Shown here: piece by piece, positions 22,599-32,888 of the stretch | How the letters are laid out: every line of letters begins with the position of its first letter | Position numbering within the stretch: position 1 is the stretch's first letter | NCBI GenBank assembly: GCA_050084985.1 | Contig: JBITNC010000001.1 | Span: 114,700,001-114,764,000 of the forward strand | DNA: 64,000 bases | Source: Nageia nagi | Lineage: Eukaryota > Pinophyta | Reading direction: 5' to 3' | The notes under the pieces: generated by a model | What the model was told of the DNA's origin: nothing | The model's input: only the letters and a program-made list of their open reading frames with translations | The model's database searches: none | Position numbers and translations under genes: made by a program

Positions 22599-25500
22599 TC
22601 AAACTTCACTTCCTCTTGAGGGCAACTTCACCAACCCGAGAGAATCCCTAAGCTTGCTGAACTAAGCTTTAGGAAGGGGCTTGGTGAATAGATCAATAGA
22701 GTTTTCAGTAGATGGACAATACTCCAAGTGTATGATGTCATCTAGAACCTTCTCCCTGATAAAATGGGCTTGGATTTCCACATGTTTGGTTCTCTGATGG
22801 AACACAAGATTCTTAGCCAGAGAGATAGCCGATTGATTATCTGAAGAAATAAGAGATGGGCCATTTTGCTTATACCTAATTTCATTCAGAATATGCCTCA
22901 GCCAAATAGCTTCTTGGGTGGTAACAGACATGGCTCGATATTCAGCTTCGATGGTAGAAAGAGTCATAGTAGGTTGCTTCTTGGAAGCCCAAGAGATAGC
23001 ACCTGAACCAATGCTGAACACATATGCAGAGGTTGATTTTCTGTCATCTCTATCTCCCCCATAATCAAAATCTGATAACCCTAAGAGAACAATTGAGGGC
23101 ACTTTGGAATACTTAAGAGCAAGATCCTTTGTCCCTGCCACATACCTCAAGATTTGCTTCATAGCATTGAGGTGTTCAACATATGGTTTTTGCATGAATC
23201 GTGCCATTAGATTCGTTGTAAAGGCAATATCAAGATGAGAGATAGTTAGATACAGAAGACTACCGATATATTGCCTATAAGCTGTAGCATTAGCCAACTA
23301 AGAATCTGAGCTCAATGATACAATGATTCCAGGAGAAATAGGTATTGCAGCATATCTACACTCCTCCATTCCAAACTTTTGCAAGATGTCTGATATATAC
23401 TTAGATTGACTAAGATAAATACAATCTTTGTGTTGGTACACTTGCATCCCAAGATAGTAATGCAATAGACCTAAATCAGTCATTTCAAATGTTGCCTTCA
23501 GTTTGGATATGCACTCTTGGATGATTTTAATATTGTTGCCTGTTATGAGAAGATCATCCACATAAAGGAGAATTAAGATCACGTCTTTTCCTTGATTGAG
23601 TACATAGAGATCTGAGTCAGAGAAGCACTTGGAAAAACCAATATCTGCAAAGAATCCTAAAATTTTCTTGTACCATGCTCTAGGTGCTTGTTTAAGTCCA
23701 TACAAAGACTTCTTTAGCTTGCACACAAGAGACTCTTTTCCTTATGGAATAAATCCTTCTAGTTGATTCATGTAGATTTCTACATCCAAGTCACCATTGA
23801 GAAATGCACTCTTAACATCAAGTTGAAAAATTTTCCAACCTTGAGCTGCAGAAAGAGCAAGGATTATCCTGACAGTAGGCATCTTGGCCACAAGAGCAAA
23901 GGTTTCCTCATAATCAATACCATATTTTTGAGCGAATCCTTTGGCCACTAGCCTTGCTTTGTATTTTTCAACTTCTCCATCAGAATTGTACTTAACCTTG
24001 TATATCCATTTATTTCCAATCACATTTTTCTCATTGGGATAAGGAACCAAATCCCAAGTTTCATTTTTCATGAGTGCCTCATACTCAACTTTCATAGCTT
24101 CCATCCAACACTCTTGCTTGGAAGCTTCTTTGAATGTTGATGGCTCATTCATATTATCAATTTTGGCAAATAAGGATTTATTCAAGGTCATACTTCTTGT
24201 AATTCTCTGAGCTAGAGAATTTTGCTCTTGTGGTGACTTCCCTACATGATCATCCAACCAGTTAGGTTCAGGCATAGAATCATCTGAATTAGACACCTCA
24301 GCATGAGAAGTCGTATCCTCATGAAGTTCATTGAACTTGACATCCCTAGAAATAAAGACTATTTTATGGGATGAGGAGTAGAGCCTGTAACCTCTATGCT
24401 GATTATCATACCCCACAAAGATGCATTTTTCTGATCTTTTGTCTAGCTTCTTTCTTTTCTCTAAGGTAATGAAGGCAAATGCATCACAACCAAAGACCCT
24501 GAAGTGTGAGATGTTAGGTTTCTTTCCTGTCCATGCTTCATATGGAGTTTTTCCTTCAACTACTTTAGTAGGACACCTATTTAGGGTGTGAATAGCAGTG
24601 TGAATAGCTTCTCCCCATAAGAAACTAGGAAGGTTACCCAACATGCATCTTGTCATTTCCATAATGGTGCAATTCTTCCTTTCAGCAACTCCATTTTTGT
24701 TGAGGGGTGTAAGGGATTGTGAATTGTCACTTGATCCCATGTTTAACATAATAGTCGTTAAACTCATTGCTATTATACTCACCCCCATTATCAAATCTCA
24801 GCATTTTGATCTTAAAATCAGTTTGATTTTCAACAAGTGCCTTGAAGTCCTTAAATCGGTCAAAAGTTTGATCTTTGTGCTCAAGTAGATAACCAAATGT
24901 CATCCTACTGAAGTCATCAATGAAGGTCAGAACATAAGAAGCTCCCCCTAGAGACTTAGTCTGAAATGGACCCATCAAATCTGAATGCACAAGCTGAAGA
25001 GGACGAGTAGCCCGAGTTACCTTATCTTTTTCAAACTTTTGCTTATTCATCTTTCCTAGAATGCACCTTTCACAAAGACCAATTATGGGTGAAATATTAG
25101 GTAAACCTTCCACAAGTTCTTGATTTTTCATATCTTGAATACTCTTGTGGTTCAGGTGCCCTAATCGTTGATGTTAAAGATTACCTTTTGAACACACATT
25201 TGTAGTAAGACAAATTTTCGAAGGTACTTGATCCACAATATAAAGGTCATCCTTTACTGATCCTTTCATCAAAGTGGCAAGTCCTTTCTTAACACACCAG
25301 GAGTGCGAGGTAAACTCAAATGAGCATCCTTTCCTTGTAATCTAAATTACAGAGATAAGATTCATCCTTAGCTTAGACACATAAAAGACATTATCAAGCA
25401 CCTTTCCATGAATCTTCACATTCCCTATTCCTTGAACATCAAGGACTGTATTATCACCTATCACAACTGTATCCTTGTTGTACTTATGAAAATTTTCAAA

Positions 25501-26496
25501 CTTATCCTTTTCATAACACATGTGATTAGTGCATCCTGAATCAACAATCCAATCATTTGAAATAGTTTGAGTCATTGAGTAGTAGGCAACAGAAGTAGCA
25601 TGCTTGTTCTTCTTTTTATTATTGAAATTTCTCACATTTGCATTTTCCTTACCTTTTTGAGCAAATTTCTTTTTGCGATAATCATACTCTTTGTGCCCAA
25701 AGATGCCACAAAAGTTACAATTTCCATCAAACTTTTCCTGCAGTGTTGGTTTGCTTGATCCAGCTTTGTCATTCCTTTGCTTGAAGTTGCTGTGCTTCCT
25801 GATAGTAGATGAGGATTTGTTATCTTTGAATTTATAATGTTTGAACATCTTCTTGAAAGGATTTTTGGTTGCTCCTAGAGCAATGCTATTATCCTTTGGA
25901 GAAATGTTCAAAATTTTCTTGTTCAAAGTTTCCTCATGCTTCAGAAGGAGTCTAGAAAGGTTGTCAAGGGAGATAACATCTTCTTCATCATCGAGCCTTG
26001 TCTCCATAACTGTGACAAAGTTACTGAACTTTGTAGAGAGGCTTTGAAGAATGATGAAGACCATGAACTCATCATTGATCCAATTGCACCCACAGCCAAC
26101 CAGTTGTGTCCTAAGGTCAATGATTTTATTCAAGTAGATTGAGGCACTTTCATCTTCTCCTTGATGATATTGCAACAACTTTTGTAGAATGGTGAACCTT
26201 CTTGAAAATTTGGACCCAAGGTAAATTTTATTTAGTCTATCCCAAGCTTCTTTTGCTGATGTTGAGGAAGAAATCATGAGAAGGATGTCATCTAAAATTG
26301 CACGATAGATCATTGAGGTTGCTAACTCATTCTTTGAGTTGTAAATTTCAAGGGCCTTCTCATCTGTAGGAGCAACTAGATATTCATTTACTATCTGCCA
26401 CAGCTTCCTTGCCTGTAACTTAGCTCTCATACAAGGTTCCCATATGCCGAAGTTGGAACCGTCGAGTATGTGCTTGGGTATGAAGGTTTCAACCAT
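22599..26496 (-). pseudogene. Copia B gag-pol polyprotein, six stops and one frameshift
   Basis: Starts MVETFIPKHILDGSNFG at 26,496 and aligns with A to the last codons (stop at 22,599). Gag has the CCHY knuckle CNFCGIFGHKEYDY. Protease WIVDSGCTNHM keeps the catalytic DSG. Integrase keeps the first Asp (HSDLMGPF), the second (FDNGGEYNS) and Glu (VAERKN). RT YVDDLLITG is at about 23,560; RNase H TIEAEYRAMS and DNQSAISLAKN. Stops: 25342, 25174, 24727, 23742, 23298 and 22662; three are CAG to TAG judged against A. One extra base in an A run (T5 on the plus strand, 24,694-24,698) shifts the frame in the integrase. Catalytic residues are better kept than in A, but the frame is broken. Confidence 0.95.
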
Positions 26497-26841
26497 TGTC
26501 TGTACAAAAATAAATATGCAATAAGAATGCAAAATTTTTACAAGTTTCCATCTATACAAATCAAACATAAGTAAACATGTCCCACATGTGCAAACTTATA
26601 ACCACAATCTGTAGAGGAATAAAGTTGGGGTTATTTTCTTGTATAGAATTAGGCTTTCACCTGGATGCCCACAAGGTGGAGCCCAGGTACTACCAGTCCT
26701 CAACTAGTTCACCTTGGTCAGTAATATACTCTCACAAGGAGAAGTACCAACTATTTTTCAAGGATCTGATGTATCTTGGATTGGCCATTTTAATTATCTT
26801 GATTAAGGTTTTCAGTTTTCCTCCTAGGTTATCAGGATAAT
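26497..26841 (-). other. Element B leader next to gag
   Basis: Untranslated leader, homologous to A (8,770-9,111) and F. A plus-strand open frame at 26577-26840 resembles one antisense to the A leader, but the differences between the two are mostly amino-acid changing, so it is not called as a gene. ATAAT at 26,837-26,841 is the target duplication of the gag-only element. Confidence 0.7.
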
Positions 26842-27161
26842 TGTTATGAACAAAGTTCCCAAAATAGCATAAAATCACCAAAGAGAGAGCTCAACGCATT
26901 GAATAAGAGATAAAATCTGTAATAAGCCACTTCGAGGGGGCAACCTCCTTTGTAATAAGCCACTTCGAGGGGGCAACCTCCTTTACATCACATCAATTAC
27001 ACAACAATAGACATCTTCAAATGATAATACCTCCTTAGTATATATAGGAGTCCAAGGGGTGCCACTACAATGAAAGGACACTAGCCGACATACAATAATA
27101 ATGTAAGGAAATAATAATAACCATAGCTGACCTAACAATAATAATGTATAGGGACCTAACA
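26842..27161 (-). repeat. 3' LTR of the gag-only element
   Basis: 320 bp, minus-strand TGTTAGGTCCC to TTCATAACA. Contains two copies of a 33-bp unit (GTAATAAGCCACTTCGAGGG...) between about 26,917 and 26,983. Upstream on the minus strand is the polypurine tract AAGGAGAGGGGCA (27,162-27,174). Confidence 0.95.
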
Positions 27162-27191
27162 TGCCCCTCTCCTTCAAAAAAAATGTTGTCC

Positions 27192-28118
27192 TCAACATTT
27201 TAGTAGTTCTGGATGCTTCTGTAGAAATTTCTCATCTTCCCATGTGGAATATTCAGCCATTGCCATATTTTTACTTTCAACCTTCCTTGCCATCCTAAAA
27301 GCCATCTCTAAGGATGTTGGTTCAAATAGATGCACCTCATGTTGAATTTTATCCTTTAAGATTCCCATAAAGAGATCCAAAAATCTATCATCTGGTATAT
27401 CCTTCACTCTAAGACTCAACTTTTGAAATTGTTGAATGTGCTCCATCACTGAACTTTCTTACCTTAGATTTATCAATTGAGTAAAGAAGGAATTATTCTT
27501 AACATCCTCATGGTAGGCTATCAGTTCCTCTGTAAAAATGGACCAAGATATAATAGAACCCTTTTTACGTTCACAAAGCCATTGGTACCATACAACCTGC
27601 TCAGGCTCTAGATACAAGGATGCAATAGTTACTTTTTGTGATGTTGGTACTTGGTGTAGATCAAAAAAGTGCTCCATTTGAAATATCCAAGTGATGGGGT
27701 CCCTTCCATCAAACTTCCTCATGTCGATCTTGGGGATTTGGATTCCCCTTGAGAACCATGCTTGATTACTTCCATCAGTAGAAGCATATCCTCCTGAATT
27801 AGGCTTATTAATGAAGGGTTTATCTCCTTGAATAATATCATTATTTACCTGATAACCCTGGGCCATATCAACATCTTTAGGAATATTTACCTCTGGGTTT
27901 TGTATGAGTTGAAAAATCTTTTCCATATATTGATCCATTTTAGTTGCCAACTCTTTTGTCAAATCCCTTTTTAATTCCTCCATATCACCCTTTTTTACAC
28001 ACTCTTTAACCAATTCTTCCACTTGGGATATTCGAAAGAATATGTCTTCACTTTTTGCCGTAGTCATGGATGAACCCTCTAGAGGTCTAGTTGGTGTAGC
28101 AATTTTTTTCGGTGGCAT
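27192..28118 (-). CDS. Gag protein of the gag-only element, one in-frame stop
   Basis: One frame of 308 codons starting MPPKKIATPTRPLEG and ending KHPELLKC, broken only by a TAA at 27,459-27,461 (after QLINLR; likely from CAA). The N-terminal half is charged with a coiled-coil-like stretch (SQVEELVKECVKKGDMEELK). The core is Retrotrans_gag: KIDMRKFDGRDPITWIFQME, ASLYLEPEQVVWYQWL, DDRFLDLFMGILKD. No zinc knuckle is present. Gag forms the particle that packages the element's RNA. It is distantly similar to the gag of E (LDFPGFNGED, WYQWFEKM). It ends just before the polypurine tract, as expected if gag is the only gene. Confidence 0.88.
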
Positions 28119-29142
28119 TTTGACTAAGTATTCTAGGGGGTCTCCCTATATACGCCAGGTACGTGGGAGCTCAATTCTGTGCTAGTGCTGTCTAATGCAC
28201 AACCGTTCGAAAAGGGCCCTTGCTAATATACTCGCGGTATGTGAGGGAATCCTAAAGGACCTCTCTATATACCATGTACGTGCATGAGCATGATGGCCTC
28301 TCTATATACTCAAAGGTACGTGAGAGAATCCAACAGTGGCCTAAGCGATATACTGCGAGTACGTTGTAGGAGACCACAATTCCTCGAGATGCAGTGCTGG
28401 CAAAGTAACGACAGCTCCTATGTTTAAAGATGCCAGAACACATCTATACCTAAAAGAATCTACTCTTTCTTTTCTTTCCAATAGCTTATGAATCACCCCA
28501 AATAGACCTTCCAATCAAAATATATGCAAATTTAAAGAAATAAATAAATAAATTGTACCTTTTTAAATCGTGATTTGGAGACTGTTCTATTATCCAACCT
28601 TCCAACTGATGTAAATATGAAATTTCGGCCCTTTAGAGTCTGAAATTTATACCTATGGTAGCCTCAGATGTCTTCTTTTCAATGCCACAGATTTCATCAA
28701 ATTCTGATAGTCCAAGAGGAAATGACTGCAATTTTCCCAAAATGTGCTGATTTTTGGATTTTTTTGAAGAGCGAACTTGTATGAAGTGCCTTGTGTCACC
28801 TGTTTATTCTCAGACCTTGAAAATTGTAACAGATAAACTTTAGTATATAAACTAACCAATACAATAGGTTTCACCTATTTTGGAGGTGTAAAACTTCAGA
28901 TATACCCTTTTTAGCTAGAACACCTGTTTCAGACCTGCTTTTGCGACTAGTCACAAACCTTAACTTCCCCTGAGTGTAACTTAAAAAATATAGCGAATTA
29001 GGAGCTGAAATTTTAACAAAAACTTCTTCGTTATGTCTTAAAAAAACACAATAAATTTCAAAATCTGAATCCTCTCGAAAAAAAATTGGTAGCGAAAATG
29101 CCACGATGACTAGTTTTGAGCTGTGAAACCCTAGAATCGTCT
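28119..29142 (-). other. Leader of the gag-only element, with repeated TATATAC/GTACGTG motif
   Basis: About 1 kb between primer site and gag. Between 28,140 and 28,375 a motif TATATAC, then 3-8 bases, then GTACGTG recurs about five times (near 28,147, 28,226, 28,265, 28,302, 28,348), with variants. The rest has no coding similarity. Confidence 0.6.
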
Positions 29143-29154
29143 GCTCTGGTACCA
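29143..29154 (-). other. Primer binding site of the gag-only element
   Basis: Minus-strand TGGTACCAGAGC, two bases from the LTR; one base away from the tRNA-Met site TGGTATCAGAGC. Confidence 0.8.
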
Positions 29155-29156
29155 AA

Positions 29157-29476
29157 TGTTATGAACAAAGTTCCCAAAATAGCATAAAATCACCAAAGAG
29201 AGAGCTCAACGCATTGAATAAGAGATAAAATCTGTAATAAGCCACTTCGAGGGGGAAACCTCCTTTGTAATAAGCCACTTCGAGGGGGCAACCTCCTTTA
29301 CATCACATCAATTACACAACAATAGACATCTTCAAATGATAATACCTCCTTAGTATATATAGGAGTCCAAGGGGTGCCACTACAATGAAAGGACACTAGC
29401 CGACATACAATAATAATGTAAGGAAATAATAATAACCATAGCCGACCTAACAATAATAATGTATAGGGACCTAACA
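29157..29476 (-). repeat. 5' LTR of the gag-only element
   Basis: 320 bp. Differs from the other LTR (26,842-27,161) by one base in the GAGGGGG repeat and one base in ATAGCYGACC. Followed by the second ATAAT target duplication. Confidence 0.95.
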
Positions 29477-29481
29477 ATAAT

Positions 29482-31297
29482 CCCTGAATGGATGTGCGGA
29501 CATGTGGTATCACTACACACATGCCTGTCCACCTAATAGAGTTATGTCCAATCCAACAAAGCTCTTAGGGGCAATTAAGATGGACTTACCACCACTCGGG
29601 TCTTCAGACTAAAAGGGCTCCAGTTTGCCCTGTCCTCACCTTGGTGCTCCCCAAATAAGTCATGTTGTGGAAGAATACGTGCGGATGTGTTCATTTTAGG
29701 GGTTAATTTCAATATTTGCATTTTTGCAAGTATAAGAAAATTGTGCAAAAAATATAAAGTAAAATTGCATCATCCACACAAGCTTGAAAAACCTTAAAAA
29801 ATCTAATGGGTTTTGTACTAACCCCTAAAGGACTTTTACATTTTGTATATTTTGCTCAATTTATCCAAGCACTTAATGAGTTAAACAAAAGAACTAAGTC
29901 CTACTTAGTATTTAATTCATAACATGCATTGTTCCATGACTTAAAAAAAAAAATTTAAGTAATCATGCATCATGCATTATTTAACTTAAAAATTTAAGTC
30001 CTAAGCATGTTTTATTCTTCAAACAAGATATAGATACATGCATCATAAGTCTAGCATGCAATATCTAGATAAGGTTTACAAGATAAAGAGACATGCATCA
30101 CAAGTCTAGCATGCAAGATCTAGATAAAATTTAAGTAAAAATCATGCATTATTTAACTTAAAAATTTAAGTCCTAAGCATGTTTTATTCTTCAAACAAGA
30201 TAAAGATACATGCATCATAAGTCTAGCATGCAATATCTAGATAAGGTTTACAAGATAAAGAGACATGCATCACAAGTCTAGCATGCAAGATATAGATAAA
30301 ATTTAAGTAAAAATTATACCAATTCCTCCCTTTTCACTTAAAGTTTTATCCCAAAAAAAAATTGTATGCTAAGACTTGTCTTATAAGTATGCATTTTAAG
30401 TAAAAACTTTTCCCTTATTTACTTAAAAAATAACATGCTTAGAATAAATTACTATGCTTAAAAAAATGCTAAGAGGTTAGCATTAAAAAATTGCATGTGC
30501 ACCTTAGTAATTTAAACATGCAATTTTGAGAAGAATATTAGAAATATTCTAAGTACTCCTAAGTGCACTTAATGGGAGCAGTTGACTTGTAAGCAAGTAA
30601 GTAAAAAAAATTAAGTGTCTAAGAAGTATATGTGTGCAAGTTGTAATAGGAGACCCATACCCCTACTTCATGCAATTTTAATGCTTTGTCTACTTTAAGT
30701 ACTAAAAAAATACTCCTAAGTCAAAAAATAATTAAATGCTTTGTAGTTGTAAAATTATGACCCCCCCCCTTTTTCTTCCACCAAGAAAAGCATACATTGC
30801 TTTTGGAAGAGCAAAAATGCAAGTAGTCAACTAAATAAACTTAATGCATTTAAGTGCATTAAAGTGACTAAGAAGACTTGCAAGGAGTTGGTAGCCATCA
30901 ATCTTGACCGTGGGAAGGAGGAGGACCTTCATGGAGGCACTAGAAGATAGCTAATGGAGAGAGTTCAAGGTTAGCAATGGAGGTGATGGTGAAGGAGGTA
31001 GATGAGGCTTGCACAGGAGGCTAGCCAGAGAGGAGGAGCTTAAGAGACTGCTGCACTCGAGGGAGACTAGGAGAGAGTAGGCTTCGAGGAGAAGACTACT
31101 GCACATCATGGCTGGTAGGAGGCATGAGAGTAGCATGTGAGAGGGAGAGAAGAGCAGGTGCGAGGTGCAGTCATGGCATTTCATGGCTTGCAATGTTCAT
31201 AGGATATACACATGTTAGAGCTGAGAGAGGAGGAGGCACGCCCACGAGGGAGATGTAGAGGTGTGCGGAGTGAGACCACTGTGCTACGTGGAGGAGG
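29482..31297 (-). other. Element B leader, middle part
   Basis: Resumes the leader after the nested element. The part to about 29,700 is conserved with A and F. Further on it is AT-rich with many TTAAGT/ACTTAA steps. 30,890-31,297 is a GC-rich, purine-biased stretch (GAGGAG runs) that adjoins the captured fragment and gives only low-complexity frames on the minus strand. Confidence 0.6.
29971..30314. repeat. 172-bp tandem duplication in the B leader
   Basis: Two nearly identical 172-bp units start with CATGCATTATTTAACTT at 29,971 and 30,143. Each contains a smaller repeat of about 58 bp (ATGCATCAYAAGTCTAGCAT). A has only one related, diverged stretch near 8,150-8,250. Confidence 0.85.
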
Positions 31298-31693
31298 CTA
31301 CGAGGGAGGCATCTCGTCAAGCAATTTGTAGACATTGAGTGAATTGCCTAATGCCTTTCCAATCTCTGGATCCCAAAGTCTGAGGTCTCCATCTTTGCTA
31401 CCACTAACAAGCTGCTTCCCATCTGGTGACCATGTAATGCAGAGAACCCAATTCCTATGTCGAGCTTTAACGGGGCTGCGAGCCATTCCCACAAAAACTC
31501 TATCTGCAGCATGCACTTTGTCAAATAATTCACGTGCTTGATTATTGCATTGAAAGACTGTATCTCGATGAGGCATTTTGTCAACCAACTCACGTACCTT
31601 CCCGCTGCAGAGGAGAGGAGGAGAGGTCACGAGGGAGGAGGCTGCGCATGACGGGGAGGCGGAAGACCACCGACGTGGCATTTTATCAAACAA
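31298..31693 (-). pseudogene. NLE1: Captured chimeric fragment: Notchless WD40 repeat between PPR-like pieces
   Basis: A 131-codon open frame. Residues about 78-119 (31,337-31,462) read RHRNWVLCITWSPDGKQLVS then GSKDGDLRLWDPEIGKALGN, a close match to a WD40 repeat of Notchless (NLE1, 60S ribosome assembly factor; family pattern GHxNWVLCIAWSPDGK). Around it are PPR-like pieces: MFDKMPRR, VRELVDKMPHRDTVF, ARELFDKV and VYKLLDEMPP. One of these aligns in DNA with the PPR fragment in the A leader. It is in the element's sense orientation, at the same relative leader position as the PPR-fumarase cargo of A. It is a composite of captured pieces, not a functional Notchless gene, which has eight WD40 repeats and about 480 residues. 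The frame being open over 131 codons is notable but may be chance in GC-rich DNA. Confidence 0.75.
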
Positions 31694-32395
31694 AATTTTA
31701 ATTTTATTTGTAAACTATATTATTTACAATATTTTTAATACTAATTTGTAAAAATTAAAAAATATTGTAAATAAAGTGAAGTTAAATCTTTTTTGTTAAA
31801 TACCTTTCTCCCCCTCCTTTTTTTTCAACAATAACAATAATATCCCCATATTTGCTTTAAAATTTAAAAAATTGCCTCTAAAAATTATTTCCCTCTATTT
31901 GCATTAAAATTTTTGCAAAAAATAAGACAATTTAGAGAAGAAATAAAGTATTATGTAAATATTTCAAAACTTGTAAATAAAGTTCACTTTATTTCAACAA
32001 TAACATATGTAAAAAATTGCACCTTCCTCTTTTTTCGATATTTTTCACAAAAGACTATTGTAAAAAAAAACTTTTCAATAAGATGCTATCATAATATATT
32101 TTTGCTCACAAAAAAGGCATTTTCTTTGTACATTAAAAATAAATTACTAACATAAAATATTGTTAGTAAGAAGAGAGTAGCAAAAATATATTATGGTATT
32201 TGAAGTTATTTTTGCTAAGACATTGAGCTAGCATAATCATACAAAAAATTAGTATCATAATGAACTTAGTTAAAGAAGGATAGAAGGTTATACCTTTGCA
32301 AACCTTTTACCTCACAATGAAGATTAGGATTAAGATCTCCAAATTTGAGAAGGATGAAGAACCTCCAAAATGTAGAAGAAGAGCTTCCACACCAA
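31694..32395 (-). other. Element B leader, LTR-proximal part
   Basis: AT-rich leader with T and A runs between primer site and captured fragment. No gene. The segment next to the primer site (GAAGCTCTTCTTCTACAT) matches A. Confidence 0.65.
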
Positions 32396-32407
32396 GCTCT
32401 GATACCA
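32396..32407 (-). other. Primer binding site of element B
   Basis: Minus-strand TGGTATCAGAGC two bases from the LTR, complementary to initiator tRNA-Met. Confidence 0.92.
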
Positions 32408-32409
32408 AT

Positions 32410-32883
32410 TGAGAGAATTAGCACTACTCTAATCCTCAAGGTCCAAGACTAGGAAGCTCAATCACACAACATTCACACAAGATAACACAAGTGTAATTTG
32501 GTTCCTCCCTCCTTGGGAGTACATCCACAACTAGTATCTCAATTCTCAAGTATGCCCCTCTTACAACAATTCTCTTGCTCTCTCCTACACAAACTAGTAG
32601 AGTAATGTTACTCCCAAAACTTAGATGTGTTTACAAGAGGAGAGGCCTTCTATTTATAGCTTGAGAGCACCTCCCTAACCTCCCTTTAACCCAAGGGTAA
32701 GGTTAGGGTTATAATAAATGTGTGACCTAACTTTAACCTACCAACTAACCCCATGGTTAGGTCCAAGTCCACACATAATAAAGAATTCAATTAATCCCTT
32801 AAGGTATCTACATATCCTTTAAGTGATTAATTGAACTTACAAGGAGTTTAGATATTCACAATATTTCATTACAAATTCTAACA
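32410..32883 (-). repeat. 5' LTR of element B
   Basis: 474 bp, about seven differences from the 3' LTR. Followed by the second target duplication GTGCC (32,884-32,888). Confidence 0.95.
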
Positions 32884-32888
32884 GTGCC

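Larger units (their letters stand above)
26842..29476 (-). mobile_element. Gag-only LTR retrotransposon (TR-GAG type), young, nested in B
   Basis: 2,635 bp with two 320-bp LTRs differing at two positions and perfect 5-bp target duplications ATAAT (26,837-26,841 and 29,477-29,481). A (8,761-8,777) and F keep the empty site. Inside, on the minus strand: primer site, 1-kb leader, one gag gene, polypurine tract. There is no protease, RT, RNase H or integrase and no room for them, so it must borrow enzymes from an autonomous gypsy element. The structure matches non-autonomous TR-GAG elements known in plants. Confidence 0.95.
21105..32883 (-). mobile_element. Ty1/copia retrotransposon B, complete, inserted in gypsy J
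   Basis: Both LTRs are present. It is flanked by 5-bp target duplications GCGCC (21,100-21,104) and GTGCC (32,884-32,888), one base apart. D2 at about 55,500 has the uninterrupted sequence (CTATGGGTGGTGCCTAAC), proving the insertion. Internal order on the minus strand: primer site, leader with captured fragments and a nested gag-only element, gag-pol, hairpin array, polypurine tract. LTRs differ at about seven positions in 474. Same family as A. Confidence 0.97.

Noticed and set aside
30951-31193. 80-codon minus-strand frame rich in Ser and Leu
   Set aside because: Low-complexity translation of GAGGAG-rich DNA in the B leader; no family resemblance.
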